Assembly: GCA_015501055.1 (NCBI GenBank)
Contig: JADNYV010000972.1
Coordinates: 1-11,644 of the forward strand
Length of the DNA stretch: 11,644 bases
Source of the DNA: Mucidula mucida
Taxonomy: Eukaryota; Basidiomycota; Agaricomycetes; Agaricales; Physalacriaceae
Direction: 5' to 3'
The notes below the pieces were generated by a model. That model made no database searches, was not told where the DNA came from, and saw nothing but the letters and a program-made list of their open reading frames with translations. Below, piece after piece: positions 1 through 7,870 of the stretch (the stretch's first letter is position 1; each line of letters opens with the position of its first letter). A program made the position numbers and the translations under genes.

Positions 1-2
1 CC

Positions 3-110
3 GAACCCAACGCTACCCAGATTACTGTATACGCCGGACCCCTTGACCCGAATCCGGCGCGAAAGTCTATGCAAGATAGACGCGGTCAGATCTCTCTCTC
101 GTGTTCTTAG
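3..110 (+). other. Open reading frame running in from the left edge (possible C-terminal tail)
   Basis: One forward frame is open from base 3 to a TAG at 108-110 and reads as a plausible hydrophilic protein tail, including the stretch PLDPNPARKSMQDRRGQ. A second forward frame (from base 1) is also open, to about base 173, so openness alone proves little. I do not recognise the protein, and no start can be judged because the window begins here. A 7-bp inverted repeat, CGCCGGA at 32-38 and TCCGGCG at 53-59, lies inside it. It could be the last exon of a gene to the left or chance. Confidence 0.15.
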
Positions 111-173
111 TCTATGGTGGTCCTTCTCTGCTCATCCTTCTATCCACCGCAATCACTGGCACGAAGACCACTG

Positions 174-1770
174 ACTGCGTACGAGATTTGGGCGCTTAGA
201 TTCGTCACCGGGATCATGGCTCGCTGACAGAAGATCTGTCTTATAGAGTACACGAAGCTTTGTGGTCCAGAATTCCTGAATGGGGGTTCTAGGGTGTCAA
301 TCATCATCACGGACTTGGACGGAGGGACGGAGGTGGGGGAAGATTCATTCCGGAGGCACGTGGCGTTGTTTGTGTACAACTTCTTCCGATCGAGGTTAAA
401 CATGCGCCTATACTGTTCTAATACTTGTTCGTCAAGGTCTATGTGTGCTCTCTGGACTGCGTGTAGGGAGAGTTTTCAGCTTGGCTCGTCTGCTCTACTT
501 GGGACTCAGCATTATCTTGTGACCTTTCCAAGTTGGGAATCTCTCTTTTGTTGACCGACTCGTTATTGTTATTGTCGTCAGCCCAAACTGGCCCCGACTC
601 ACTCGCATTGACACTTGACAGATTATTTCTCTATGCTTGATACCTCATTCTTGGCAGATCATGGTCTAACGGTAAATAATTCGAATATTTACTCGAGTCA
701 ACCATCTCGGTGAGCTACTTACTTCCTCTACTATTGAACAAACCCTCGACCATATCGGAGAACAATGGGATAATGGAGTCCTTTCAACCTTCCATATCCA
801 CCCCCTTCAATACACGATGCGCGATAATGTGGGAGGCTGGATCCACCACAGACAATGGACCTCTTGTTTGTACACATTTGTTGTTGACTCAATGCCATCT
901 CGCTTTTGTTGAATGAAATCAGCTATAAGGAAGCAAGTGCGGCGGATATGACGAGGTTTTCTAGTACTATCACTGCTTTCCTTCGCGCAGATAGGCTTTC
1001 GTGCCGCGCTTTCTGCAAGTCACCTCGGACTTCAAACAGCTACTAATTGTTCTAGTCGGGATATCGTATGTGCGATGTCTGACATGACAAGATCTTTGTC
1101 TTAGGAGGAGGATCTTCCCGTATTGTCAGGCATCATCTAATTGTTATGCGTGGCGCGCGCTCACTTTCCTGATAATAGGAGATTTCGCTAACCACAAGGC
1201 GGATATGCAAATACCATTCTAATTGTATACTACGCGTACAAGTCTTCTGTTTAAAAGGCGCACATCACTTGGGGGGGTGTGTTCGTCGCGTTGCACCTTG
1301 CCCGTGCAAAAACAACGTGTCAGTGAGTATAATTGCCTCTCTCCCCCCCTTCGACTTCGCGCGCTGCTCTGCTTCCTCCTTCCATGCAACGTTCCGTCGT
1401 ACGCGAATATTTGGCGAGCCCATGGAGATCGTCATGTGGCGTCCGGCGTCACCACGGTTACAGTGCGCCCGCTTCCCCACATCCCCGCGTCTAATCACTG
1501 GTCCCTTTAGCATTGTTCGAAACCTACCGGAAATTCGAGACCTCCATGCTCAGAGTCACCTTGTGCTCGCCCGTTCATTTTTTCCCATCCCTCGCCCGTC
1601 CTCTTCGGCAAGTGCCTATGTGCGGGAGAGATCACATTCCTCAGAACCATAGGTTTTCAGGAATTACTTGAGCCCTTCCGCCATGGACTTCGGAAGATTC
1701 CTACGCCACCATAGGCGCGACCCTGGGTGCGCTCAGCTCTCCCTGTGGCTTTGATTTCCATTGATAGCAA
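174..1770. other. Gene-poor region, no recognisable gene
   Basis: All six frames hold only short overlapping ORFs (below about 130 codons), several with GTG rather than ATG starts, and none resembles a family I know. The stretch 1340-1390 is pyrimidine-rich and preceded by TATAAT (1329-1334), which looks like a fungal promoter and leader. The first ATG after it (1384) opens a frame of only about 37 codons, so no gene is called. No tRNA, transposase, terminal repeats or tandem array was seen by eye. Confidence 0.5.
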
Positions 1771-1773
1771 CAC

Positions 1774-1815
1774 GATATTAAAAGATATCATTTCCAGCCC
1801 ATGCGAGGGCTGGAA
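1774..1815. repeat. Two adjacent inverted repeats (paired hairpins)
   Basis: GATAT at 1774-1778 pairs with ATATC at 1785-1789 across a 6-nt loop. Two bases later TTCCAGCCC (1792-1800) pairs perfectly with GGGCTGGAA (1807-1815) across the loop ATGCGA. The second is a stable 9-bp GC-rich stem. I cannot assign a function. It could be a structured RNA element, a protein-binding palindrome or a relic of a mobile element. Confidence 0.5.
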
Positions 1816-2026
1816 TCTCGTGGGGACGACCAAGCTGTTCATTTCGCTTGCTTTGATTTTGACGAGAGTATGGCTTCTACGTACAAGACGCTCTAATACC
1901 CCGAGTGTGTGGACATCATGCGTTGCGATGAAAGTCTTTGTAGGTTCCTTTTCGGGACTGAATTCCTTACTCAGCTTTTGTGCACCCCCCCAAACCTGGC
2001 AGGGGCCTTGCTTTTCTCCGGCCAAC

Positions 2027-2227
2027 ATGTCTCAGGACGAACATTGTGTCTTCTTTTGGACGACTCTTATTGTCTTTATTGTCTTCTCGCTCGTTTTTAT
2101 TGTTCTCTTGTTCGGAATATTCGCCTGGAACGTCAATATGTCGATGCCAAACGGGTTTCGTTATTTCCTGGAACAGCAAATACGAATAAGGAATCGGAGA
2201 CGTGCGGGACGCGAGGAGAGAGAATAA
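2027..2227 (+). CDS. Possible small single-pass membrane protein (66 aa), hypothetical
   Basis: The ATG at 2027 has A at -3 and follows a pyrimidine-rich leader (CTTGCTTTTCTCCGGCC), as fungal starts often do. The product would have an acidic N terminus (MSQDEHC), one strongly hydrophobic segment at about residues 8-36 rich in F, I, L and V, and a C-terminal tail dense in arginine (IRIRNRRRAGREERE). By the positive-inside rule this suggests N-out, C-in topology. The frame is open further upstream (to 1727), but that part looks like untranslated sequence and starts without a good context. An AATAAA lies 224 bp past the stop, which would make the gene convergent with the HMG-box gene. No family is recognised. 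A U-rich noncoding stretch can also translate as a hydrophobic helix, so this stays tentative. Confidence 0.25.
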   Translation: MSQDEHCVFFWTTLIVFIVFSLVFIVLLFGIFAWNVNMSMPNGFRYFLEQQIRIRNRRRAGREERE

Positions 2228-2256
2228 CGCTGAAGAATAAGGAAGGTAAATACGGC

Positions 2257-2282
2257 GGGAGGGTATGGGTATGGGATGGGGG
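2257..2282 (+). other. G-quadruplex-forming motif
   Basis: Five runs of three or more guanines (2257-2259, 2261-2263, 2267-2269, 2273-2275, 2278-2282) are separated by loops of 1-3 nt (A, TAT, TAT, AT). This satisfies the usual G3+N1-7 rule with very short loops. It sits between the possible small membrane protein gene and the 3' end of the HMG-box gene, where it could act in transcript termination or RNA structure. Confidence 0.7.
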
Positions 2283-2450
2283 AATGTAAGTATGTATGTG
2301 ATGGTTCGTAAAATGAAATGGTGCGTCGTGAAGAGATATGTAACGTGTCGCGCATAACTGAGTTGGGGGGAATGGTACCGCCATCGAGACAAAATACCAC
2401 AGGCATAAGAGGAGCGACTAGAGTTACAAACCTGGTGGTTGTCAAGTTTA

Positions 2451-2456
2451 AATAAA
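2451..2456 (+). terminator. Possible polyadenylation signal AATAAA (forward strand)
   Basis: An exact AATAAA lies in an A-rich context. It would serve a forward-strand transcript ending between the possible small ORF (stop at 2227) and the convergent HMG-box gene (stop at 2544). Fungal polyadenylation signals are degenerate, so an exact match is suggestive only. Confidence 0.3.
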
Positions 2457-2470
2457 AAGCAAGAATACAC

Positions 2471-2499
2471 CCCCGCCTCGATGGTCGGTGAGGGCGGGG
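2471..2499 (-). other. GC-rich hairpin in the 3' UTR of the HMG-box gene
   Basis: CCCCGCC (2471-2477) pairs with GGCGGGG (2493-2499) over a 15-nt loop. It begins about 45 bp beyond the stop codon of the reverse-strand HMG-box gene. On that strand a T-rich stretch follows (TTTTTATTT, complement of 2449-2457). It may contribute to 3' end formation; no specific family is recognised. Confidence 0.35.
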
Positions 2500-2543
2500 A
2501 ACTGTTTTACAAGTCCAGCGACGACGACCAGCATCAATCAGCT

Positions 2544-4166
2544 TTAGTAACTGTGAGGCATCATCTCGTCGTATCGCATGGAATCTTCGTAGGGATCGTC
2601 GGGGTAGACAGATCCCGTCAGCGTCTGGGGATATAGGTCCTGCGGGTAGTCGTGCGTCGGATATTCCTGTGAGTAATCTTGACTGTACTCGGACATTGCG
2701 CTCGACACCTCTAGGTCGCCGTGGTATTTCATGTCGAGGTCGAGCGGGGGTATCGCGTTTATATCAAAATCCTCGTTGACCAACATCTCGCTGCCTGCAG
2801 GCCATACAGTGTTGTCCCATCCGTATGGATTGTACGAGTCAAAGTCGTGCTGAAGTTGGATCTGCAGGTCGATCTCGGCTTGCGTGTGAGGATCGATGCA
2901 GCCGTGCTCGTCGAGCTGGGTATAGGCGTGCGCGAGTGTATTGGTGAGCGGCGTGTAATGTGCCGATCGAGGAGAGGAAGGACCAGAGGACGCTGAACTG
3001 ATGGAGGACGCGGGGGAGAAATGGTGCGGCAGCCGCATCTCATCTGGAGACATGGTAAGCGCTCCAGCGTCTCCATTGCCAGACATATTGAACATGCTGT
3101 TTTCGTGAAGATAATCCGATGGCTATAAAAGGAGGCAGACATCAGCGTCGCGTCGGCAAACATCAAAGATCGACATACCTGAAGACTAGCTTCGTAGCCT
3201 ACGAAAGACGGAGGCCGAAGACCATCTTGAGGGTGATAGTCAAAGTTCATCGTAGCCTCTCCAGGACGCGCAGACGAATGGTCGATTAAAGGTTTAAGTG
3301 AAGGCGAGGACGGACAGGATGGCGTGATGTACATGTTCGGCACCTGTACCGACTGGTATGTGGGAGGAGGGGTCGGGGCAGAGGCGGATCGGCCGTGGTG
3401 GCGGGGAACGGCCATCGGCATCACGAACGACATGCAATCCGAGTCGTCGTGGTCGTATTCGCCCTTTCTGCTTTTACCCTTCCTCGCCTTCATGCGCCCT
3501 TCCTTCGTTCTCTGCGGCCGATACACGTATCCGGGGTGCATCGCCTCGTGCTCCTTCTTCTTCTCCTTGGCCAGTGCGTCCCAGTACTTCCGTTCCTTGT
3601 CTGAAAGTGCCTTCCACTGCTGGCTAATGGTCTTGGACAAATCAGCTTGGCGCTGCTTTTTCGTAGGACCGTTCGCTGCAGCTTCTTCTTGCGCTGCTTG
3701 TCGATCTTCGCAGCATTTGCGGCGGAACAGGATGAACGCGTTCTCTGGGCGTTTGACGTAGCCCTCATCTCCCTTCTTCGGTCGTGGATCGATGTCACTG
3801 TGGCACGAAGATTGTCGCCGTCTGTGTCCTAGATGATCAGGAGACGCCGACAGAACAGATAGAGGTGGTGATTGTGGACGATATGAGTCGTATGAGCTGG
3901 TAGGAGAGGTGGAACAGAGGGAGAGAGGGTGAAGGTCGGGCTCGAAAGGTGAGGTGGAAGGCGACGAGTAAGGACTGTCTGACAGATTATGGTTTACAGG
4001 GAAAGTAAAGGCGCGAGGCGTCGGAGAAATGATCGCAAGCGTTGGAGGAGGAGGCACATCCGTCGACACTTCGAGTGCTAAGGTTAGCACGGTTAGAGGC
4101 GTTCAATCAAGCGGAAGCAAATCACTCACTTCGGGATTGGGTATCGCGCGTGCGTAGGGCGGGCAT
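2544..4166 (-). CDS. HMG-box (MATA_HMG-type) transcription factor, 504 aa, three exons
   Basis: A probable nuclear, sequence-specific DNA-binding regulator. The model is complement(join(2544..3122, 3179..4077, 4130..4166)). The 52-bp intron 4078-4129 has GTGAGT, CTAAC and TTAG; the 56-bp intron 3123-3178 has GTATGT and ATAG. Both joins keep frame. Exon 1 encodes MPALRTRDTQSR plus one base. The long second exon has no ATG at its front (GTG at 4090), which is why the first exon is needed. A single HMG box spans about residues 121-202, from KRPENAFILFRRK through WKALSDKERKYW to GYVYRPQR, with an insert of about a dozen residues, rich in Q, A and E, between helices 1 and 2. Basic KARKGKSRKG follows as a likely nuclear localisation signal. 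The N terminus is rich in Pro and Ser. The last 190 residues are acidic with many Tyr, Asp and Pro, like an activation domain. The family is widespread in Agaricomycetes. Relatives act in mating and fruiting, for example Coprinopsis pcc1, but orthology cannot be judged here. Confidence 0.93.
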
Positions 4167-4179
4167 GATTGTTCAGGAA

Positions 4180-4300
4180 TAAGAGGGGGGGGAGTGAACA
4201 AAAGCGGTTCGGGTGGAGGGAGGCGGGAGGGCGGGATGGAGAGAGATTAGTGGGAGGGAGGGAACCCTACACGCGGGGGGGAAAGGCAATGAGATGTCGC
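4180..4300 (-). promoter_or_regulatory. CT-rich 5' leader and core promoter of the HMG-box gene
   Basis: On the coding (reverse) strand the ~100 bp before the start codon is almost pure pyrimidine in blocks, including a run of eight C (complement of 4185-4192). Such CT tracts are common just upstream of fungal starts and often mark transcription initiation. There is no ATG on the reverse strand between the TATA box at 4392-4397 and the start at 4166, so ribosome scanning would reach the proposed first exon without upstream ORFs. This supports the start choice. Confidence 0.55.
4211..4235 (+). other. G-quadruplex motif on the template strand of the HMG gene leader
   Basis: Guanine triplets at 4211-4213, 4218-4220, 4225-4227, 4229-4231 and 4233-4235 have loops of 1-4 nt. 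More G-runs follow at 4252-4254, 4256-4258, 4260-4262 and 4275-4281. Because the gene is read from the other strand, the quadruplex would form in the template DNA of the 5' leader and would not be present in the mRNA. Confidence 0.65.
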
Positions 4301-4391
4301 CTGTGGTCGCTTACTTTTTTGTCTCTCGAGCAAACCCGAGAACAATTAGAGGAGCGGGGCACGAAATCCGTAAGACAATTGAAGTGATCGC

Positions 4392-4397
4392 TTTATA
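4392..4397 (-). promoter_or_regulatory. TATA box of the HMG-box gene
   Basis: The reverse strand reads CCTATAAAGCG, with TATAAA at the complement of 4392-4397, about 226 bp upstream of the start codon. The distance is long for a start-proximal TATA but fits a gene with a long CT-rich leader. Confidence 0.4.
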
Positions 4398-4436
4398 GGC
4401 CAGGTCGGGATGGAATCACGCAAAGGGTCCGGCAAG

Positions 4437-4443
4437 CCAATGA
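4437..4443. promoter_or_regulatory. CCAAT box upstream of the HMG-box gene
   Basis: A CCAAT pentamer on the forward strand (within GCAAGCCAATGAG) lies about 40 bp upstream of the TATA box of the divergent-side promoter. CCAAT sites bind the Hap2/3/5 complex in either orientation. The call rests on one pentamer and its position. Confidence 0.25.
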
Positions 4444-4449
4444 GCATTC

Positions 4450-6780
4450 GGTGTCTCATTGTTATCCTATATACGGTCCAGGAGACCTGCATGGCCAAAT
4501 TGGGATGCCCATCTCACGAAAAGAAATGGAGCCTCGCTTAGGCCATCCCGATAATCTGGTCCGGGACCTAGGCGAGTCATCTGAATCAAATTATTGTCTC
4601 CGTTAACCTACTTATCTATTCACCATTCGAAGGACCGTTGGCTGATTGAACCCACGTAATATTGACCCTTCTAGAAACTTTGAGTTATCCAGACCCCGCG
4701 GTAAACATAGCCAGGTAGAATTAGGTTTTTATGCAGATGTCCGCCGAGGTTCTTGATATACGGGAAGCCTGAGGATGAGTATTAGCTGTAAACACAAGAC
4801 GATGTATGGATCTTTGTGATTACTGAACTAATCTCGGCGGCGGGGGGAAAAGGTACTTGTCATGAGTCCGCTCACTTTCCAGACGTATGCGTCGCCCTTA
4901 TGTCACGAAGGAAGGACGAGAGATCCTCCTTCAACTTTCTGGATTTGGCAGTCAAGACCCGGCCGAACGTACTTGCCTCATCACAAGAGATCTATCGCCC
5001 AGTATAGACATGTGGCTGTGTCTGCAATCTTCAGATCTTCATGGCGTCACTTGCCTGCCCGCAAACCCACCCGGAATTCATCGATATCACGGAGGTGAGT
5101 GGAATATGAAGTGCAGACGCCGTCGCGGCGCTGAACACTGCCTCTTTCGCATCAGGTGGTGTCGGGTCAGCCCGTGATGTGAGGTCTTTTGAAGGTGAGA
5201 CACGCTATCTAATCGAGTCAACCTGCCTTATTTGCACGTGGCAATCAAGCTATTCTCCGGCGGCGCATTGCGATCGTAAAAGCTCGTAGCCGGCGGTAAG
5301 GACTCTCCTACACAGCGGAAGCAGATTCGTTAGCTTGTATTGGGTTTCACTTGCAGTAGCATATCTGCGTCTTTGTGGCTCGTTGAATCCGTGAACGGAA
5401 GGAGTCTGATCTGGACCTGCGTGGCAATGTTCATTGTGCGACTAAAAGGGTAATCATCCGATGCAAAATTCCCCGCCTTGCCAGGAGGACCGATGCCGCC
5501 GCTAAGATACATAGAGTCGAGTCAGTTAGCTCAGTATTAGCACGACAACGATCTAGAGCAATTATTGAATGCGCAACCGTTTCCAAAAGGTCCCCGTCGC
5601 ATTTGTCAAGTTGGTAAACCCTAGAACAATGGTAGCTGGCTCGTGTAGCTTGGATATATGACGGTTACGAACAGGTCCCGATGAGTTTTCAAAGGGGTGA
5701 GAAGGGTTAATCAAGGAAAGGCCGACAGCAGAACATTGTATCTCGATCCTCATGTGGGTGTCATGTCCAGAATGAGCGAACAATGGGCTCATTGGACGTG
5801 ATAGCTCTGAGAAGGTTAAATTCACCTGATCGTGCCGAGGAGGGTGACGCAAAGAAGGCTGGCATCCAGGATGGAGGGACAATGCACCGGTACATTGCAT
5901 ACCCTTCTGACCAAGCCTCGGGTGTGCTGAAAATTTCATTCATCGCCACTAGGAAGCATTAGGAGAGCTCCATATGCTGATCCTGACCCGAAGACCGTAT
6001 TAGATACAAGTTCCCGCCCTTCGTACTTTGTAGACAGCGCCGGTCCCGAGCTCATCCTAGTCATCTTCCTTTCTCAGTAATACTTCGAAAACGCGTACTC
6101 ACGGTGTGGTCGCGAATAGAAGGGCCCTGTAAGACAGATGACGCGTCATAACGTGTTGTATTGAATGGGTACGCACATGCGCTGGGCGATTTTTTCTACC
6201 GACCCCGCGATCGACCACACACTGATTTCCTGTATTGGGGAACAATGCTCGAATGCAATTTCGAAAGGAAGCAAGGGGTATCACTGACCTGTATCACGGC
6301 CGCACCATGAAGCAACCGTGAAGGAAAGATATCGTGAGGTATTGGAACGAAACCGTTTGATAGACGTGCGGCAATCATGGCGCGACAATGAACCTTTGGG
6401 AGACCTAGAACAAATACAACATGAGTTCAATGGGAGCTCAATAGGGCCGGTCGCTCGAAATATACGAAACGGACGCGACGTATATCAAACCCATTGTCAA
6501 AGCGTGGTCATCTAAACTTGAAATTTGCTCCTGGACGAAAGAGGCAACGGCACAGTCAGGACCGCATACCAGATATGAGTCGAGCAGGGTGAGTCAAGTT
6601 TTCCGCGGGTAAAGCGCGAGGCTTCGGCGAACAGTGGCACTCTGTCAAGCAATACGAACCCTGACTCCGCTATACCCAAAGCGTTGAACAATGGGCTTGC
6701 CAACCGTCGGAAGCACGATTTAGACCTTTGAGATTTGAGGAACGTAGCCATAGAGATAAATTCAGCAGAGAAATTTGGCA
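4450..6780. other. Intergenic region with weak spliced-ORF candidates only
   Basis: No reading frame here is long or recognisable. The best candidate is forward: ATG at 4887, donor GTGAGT at 5095, branch-like CTGAAC, acceptor CATCAG ending at 5155 (61 bp), then open to a TAG at 5287-5289, giving 113 residues of unknown type. A 60-codon reverse ORF (5330-5512) begins MYLSGGIGPPGKAGNF. A 125-codon reverse ORF (5562-5939) overlaps a 62-codon one in another frame. A forward frame open from about 6292 to 6515 reads hydrophilic (KERYREVLERNRLIDV) but has no ATG. Any of these could be exons of decayed genes or chance. Confidence 0.45.
6138..6149. promoter_or_regulatory. Perfect 12-bp palindrome ATGACGCGTCAT
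   Basis: The palindrome contains the Mlu1 cell-cycle box ACGCGT inside two inverted TGACG half sites, which resemble bZIP sites. The same ten bases ATGACGCGTC recur at 6781-6790 just upstream of the DNA glycosylase gene. Here no convincing gene start is nearby, so a regulatory role is only a guess. Confidence 0.25.
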
Positions 6781-6783
6781 ATG

Positions 6784-6812
6784 ACGCGTCGTGCTGGTGG
6801 TTTTTGACGCGC
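6784..6812 (+). promoter_or_regulatory. Mlu1-box-like sites upstream of the DNA glycosylase gene
   Basis: ACGCGT at 6784-6789 and the related ACGCGC at 6807-6812 (in TTTTTGACGCGCG) lie 120-150 bp before the start codon. In yeasts ACGCGT is bound by MBF, which drives DNA synthesis and repair genes at G1/S. Two copies before a repair gene fit such control. A further GACGTC palindrome, as in CRE/ATF sites, lies at 6864-6869. Confidence 0.35.
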
Positions 6813-6933
6813 GACGGCAAGGTGTATGATGGCGGGAGGCGGGGAGGCGGAGTTTGAAAAGAATGACGTCGTCCAGAAACATGTCTTTCTCTTTCTTTCA
6901 ATCATCGTCCTGTTGTCCACCATCGTCTCCGCC

Positions 6934-7794
6934 ATGGTCAACTCTCTGAAACGCTCAGCCAGTCCTAGCGTGGCTATTCAGAGTGCTCATAGTACCAAAA
7001 AGCTCAAGATCATCGACGACTTTGCCAAAACCTCACCGTTTCCTGACTTTCACCGCCCATCACCCAAGGAAGCTCTTGAAGTTCACAAAATCCTTTCCGA
7101 GCTTCATCCCAGTACAAAGTCCTATCGGGACACTTCGCCTCCCAAGGGTAATTCTGCCCAAACCTGCGGCCACGCTCCCAATGTCATCGAAGCCCTCATT
7201 GGCACTATCCTCTCTCAGAACACGTCGGGAAGAAATTCTTCACGCGCCAAATCCAATCTGGACGCTGCCTTCGGTCGAAACAACTTCTCTTCCATCGCGT
7301 CTGCCCCTCTTGACTCTGTCGTTGAGGCCATACGCTCTGGAGGTCTTGCGAACAAGAAAGCCGCCACCATACAAAGCCTGCTGCACTCTATTCGCGCTAA
7401 ACACGGCGAATACTCCCTCCAGCATCTCTCCGCATCTGAGGAAAGTGGCTCCAGGATGTCTGACGAGGCCATCATGAAGGAATTGGTTTCCTATAAAGGG
7501 GTGGGTCCGAAGACTGCGTCGTGCGTCTTGTTATTCTGTATAGGGCGCGATTCATTTGCGGTGGATACTCATGTCTACCGACTGAGCAAAATGCTCGGTT
7601 GGGTACCTCAATCCGCTGACCGTGTTCGAGCGCAAGCTCATTTGGACCTAAAGATACCATCCGAAGTGAAGTACGGGCTTCACGTGTTGATGATCAAACA
7701 CGGTCGCGTTTGTAAAAGTTGCAGCGGACGGGGCTCTGAAGATTCGTGCATGCTCAAATCGTACATCCGCTCGAGGGACGAGTCTCTATGTTGA
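6934..7794 (+). CDS. Endonuclease III-like HhH-GPD DNA glycosylase (286 aa)
   Basis: A nuclear base-excision repair enzyme that would remove damaged bases and may nick the abasic strand. I start it at 6934 (GCCATGG, ideal Kozak context), giving MVNSLKRSASP followed by KKLKI, a basic nuclear-type N terminus. The frame is open from 6826, but the extra 36 residues are the translation of a CT-rich leader. The conserved domain begins near EALIGTILSQNTSGRNS (residues 86-102). The helix-hairpin-helix LVSYKGVGPKTA is at 184-195, with the predicted catalytic lysine K193. AVDTHVYR carries the catalytic aspartate D211, 18 residues on, the same spacing as K120/D138 in E. coli Nth. The C terminus HGRVCKSC...EDSC gives only C260-x2-C263-x8-C272, not the C-x6-C-x2-C-x5-C of a 4Fe-4S enzyme. 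The gene is intronless and full length. Substrate cannot be told; it may be a fungal paralogue rather than the main Ntg-type enzyme. Confidence 0.92.
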   Translation: MVNSLKRSASPSVAIQSAHSTKKLKIIDDFAKTSPFPDFHRPSPKEALEVHKILSELHPSTKSYRDTSPPKGNSAQTCGHAPNVIEALIGTILSQNTSGRNSSRAKSNLDAAFGRNNFSSIASAPLDSVVEAIRSGGLANKKAATIQSLLHSIRAKHGEYSLQHLSASEESGSRMSDEAIMKELVSYKGVGPKTASCVLLFCIGRDSFAVDTHVYRLSKMLGWVPQSADRVRAQAHLDLKIPSEVKYGLHVLMIKHGRVCKSCSGRGSEDSCMLKSYIRSRDESLC

Positions 7795-7870
7795 CTTGGC
7801 GATGCTGAATTTCGTCTGAGACGAAGTGTCGCCCATAGGTCTTCGCGTCCGCCTTCTCGGTCATTATTCA

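Noticed and set aside
1505..1535. GTTCGAAACC resembling a tRNA B box.
   Set aside because: No A box, acceptor stem or cloverleaf could be formed around it.
1265..2028. Several overlapping ORFs of 80-127 codons on both strands.
   Set aside because: They begin at non-ATG codons or lie antisense to each other, and none resembles a known family.
2759..3178. The HMG-box reading frame continuing past residue 312 into a basic, proline-rich tail.
   Set aside because: It runs through a consensus 56-bp intron (3123-3178). Splicing shifts to the acidic frame ending at 2544, whose composition is coherent.
5562..5949. Reverse ORFs of 125 and 62 codons overlapping in different frames.
   Set aside because: No recognisable motif, no splice support and mutual overlap. 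Such lengths occur by chance at this base composition.
6826..6933. A hydrophobic N-terminal extension (HVFLFLSIIVLLSTIVSA) on the DNA glycosylase, suggesting a membrane anchor.
   Set aside because: It is the translation of a CT-rich leader. The ATG at 6934 has ideal context and gives a basic nuclear-type N terminus, as expected for a repair enzyme.
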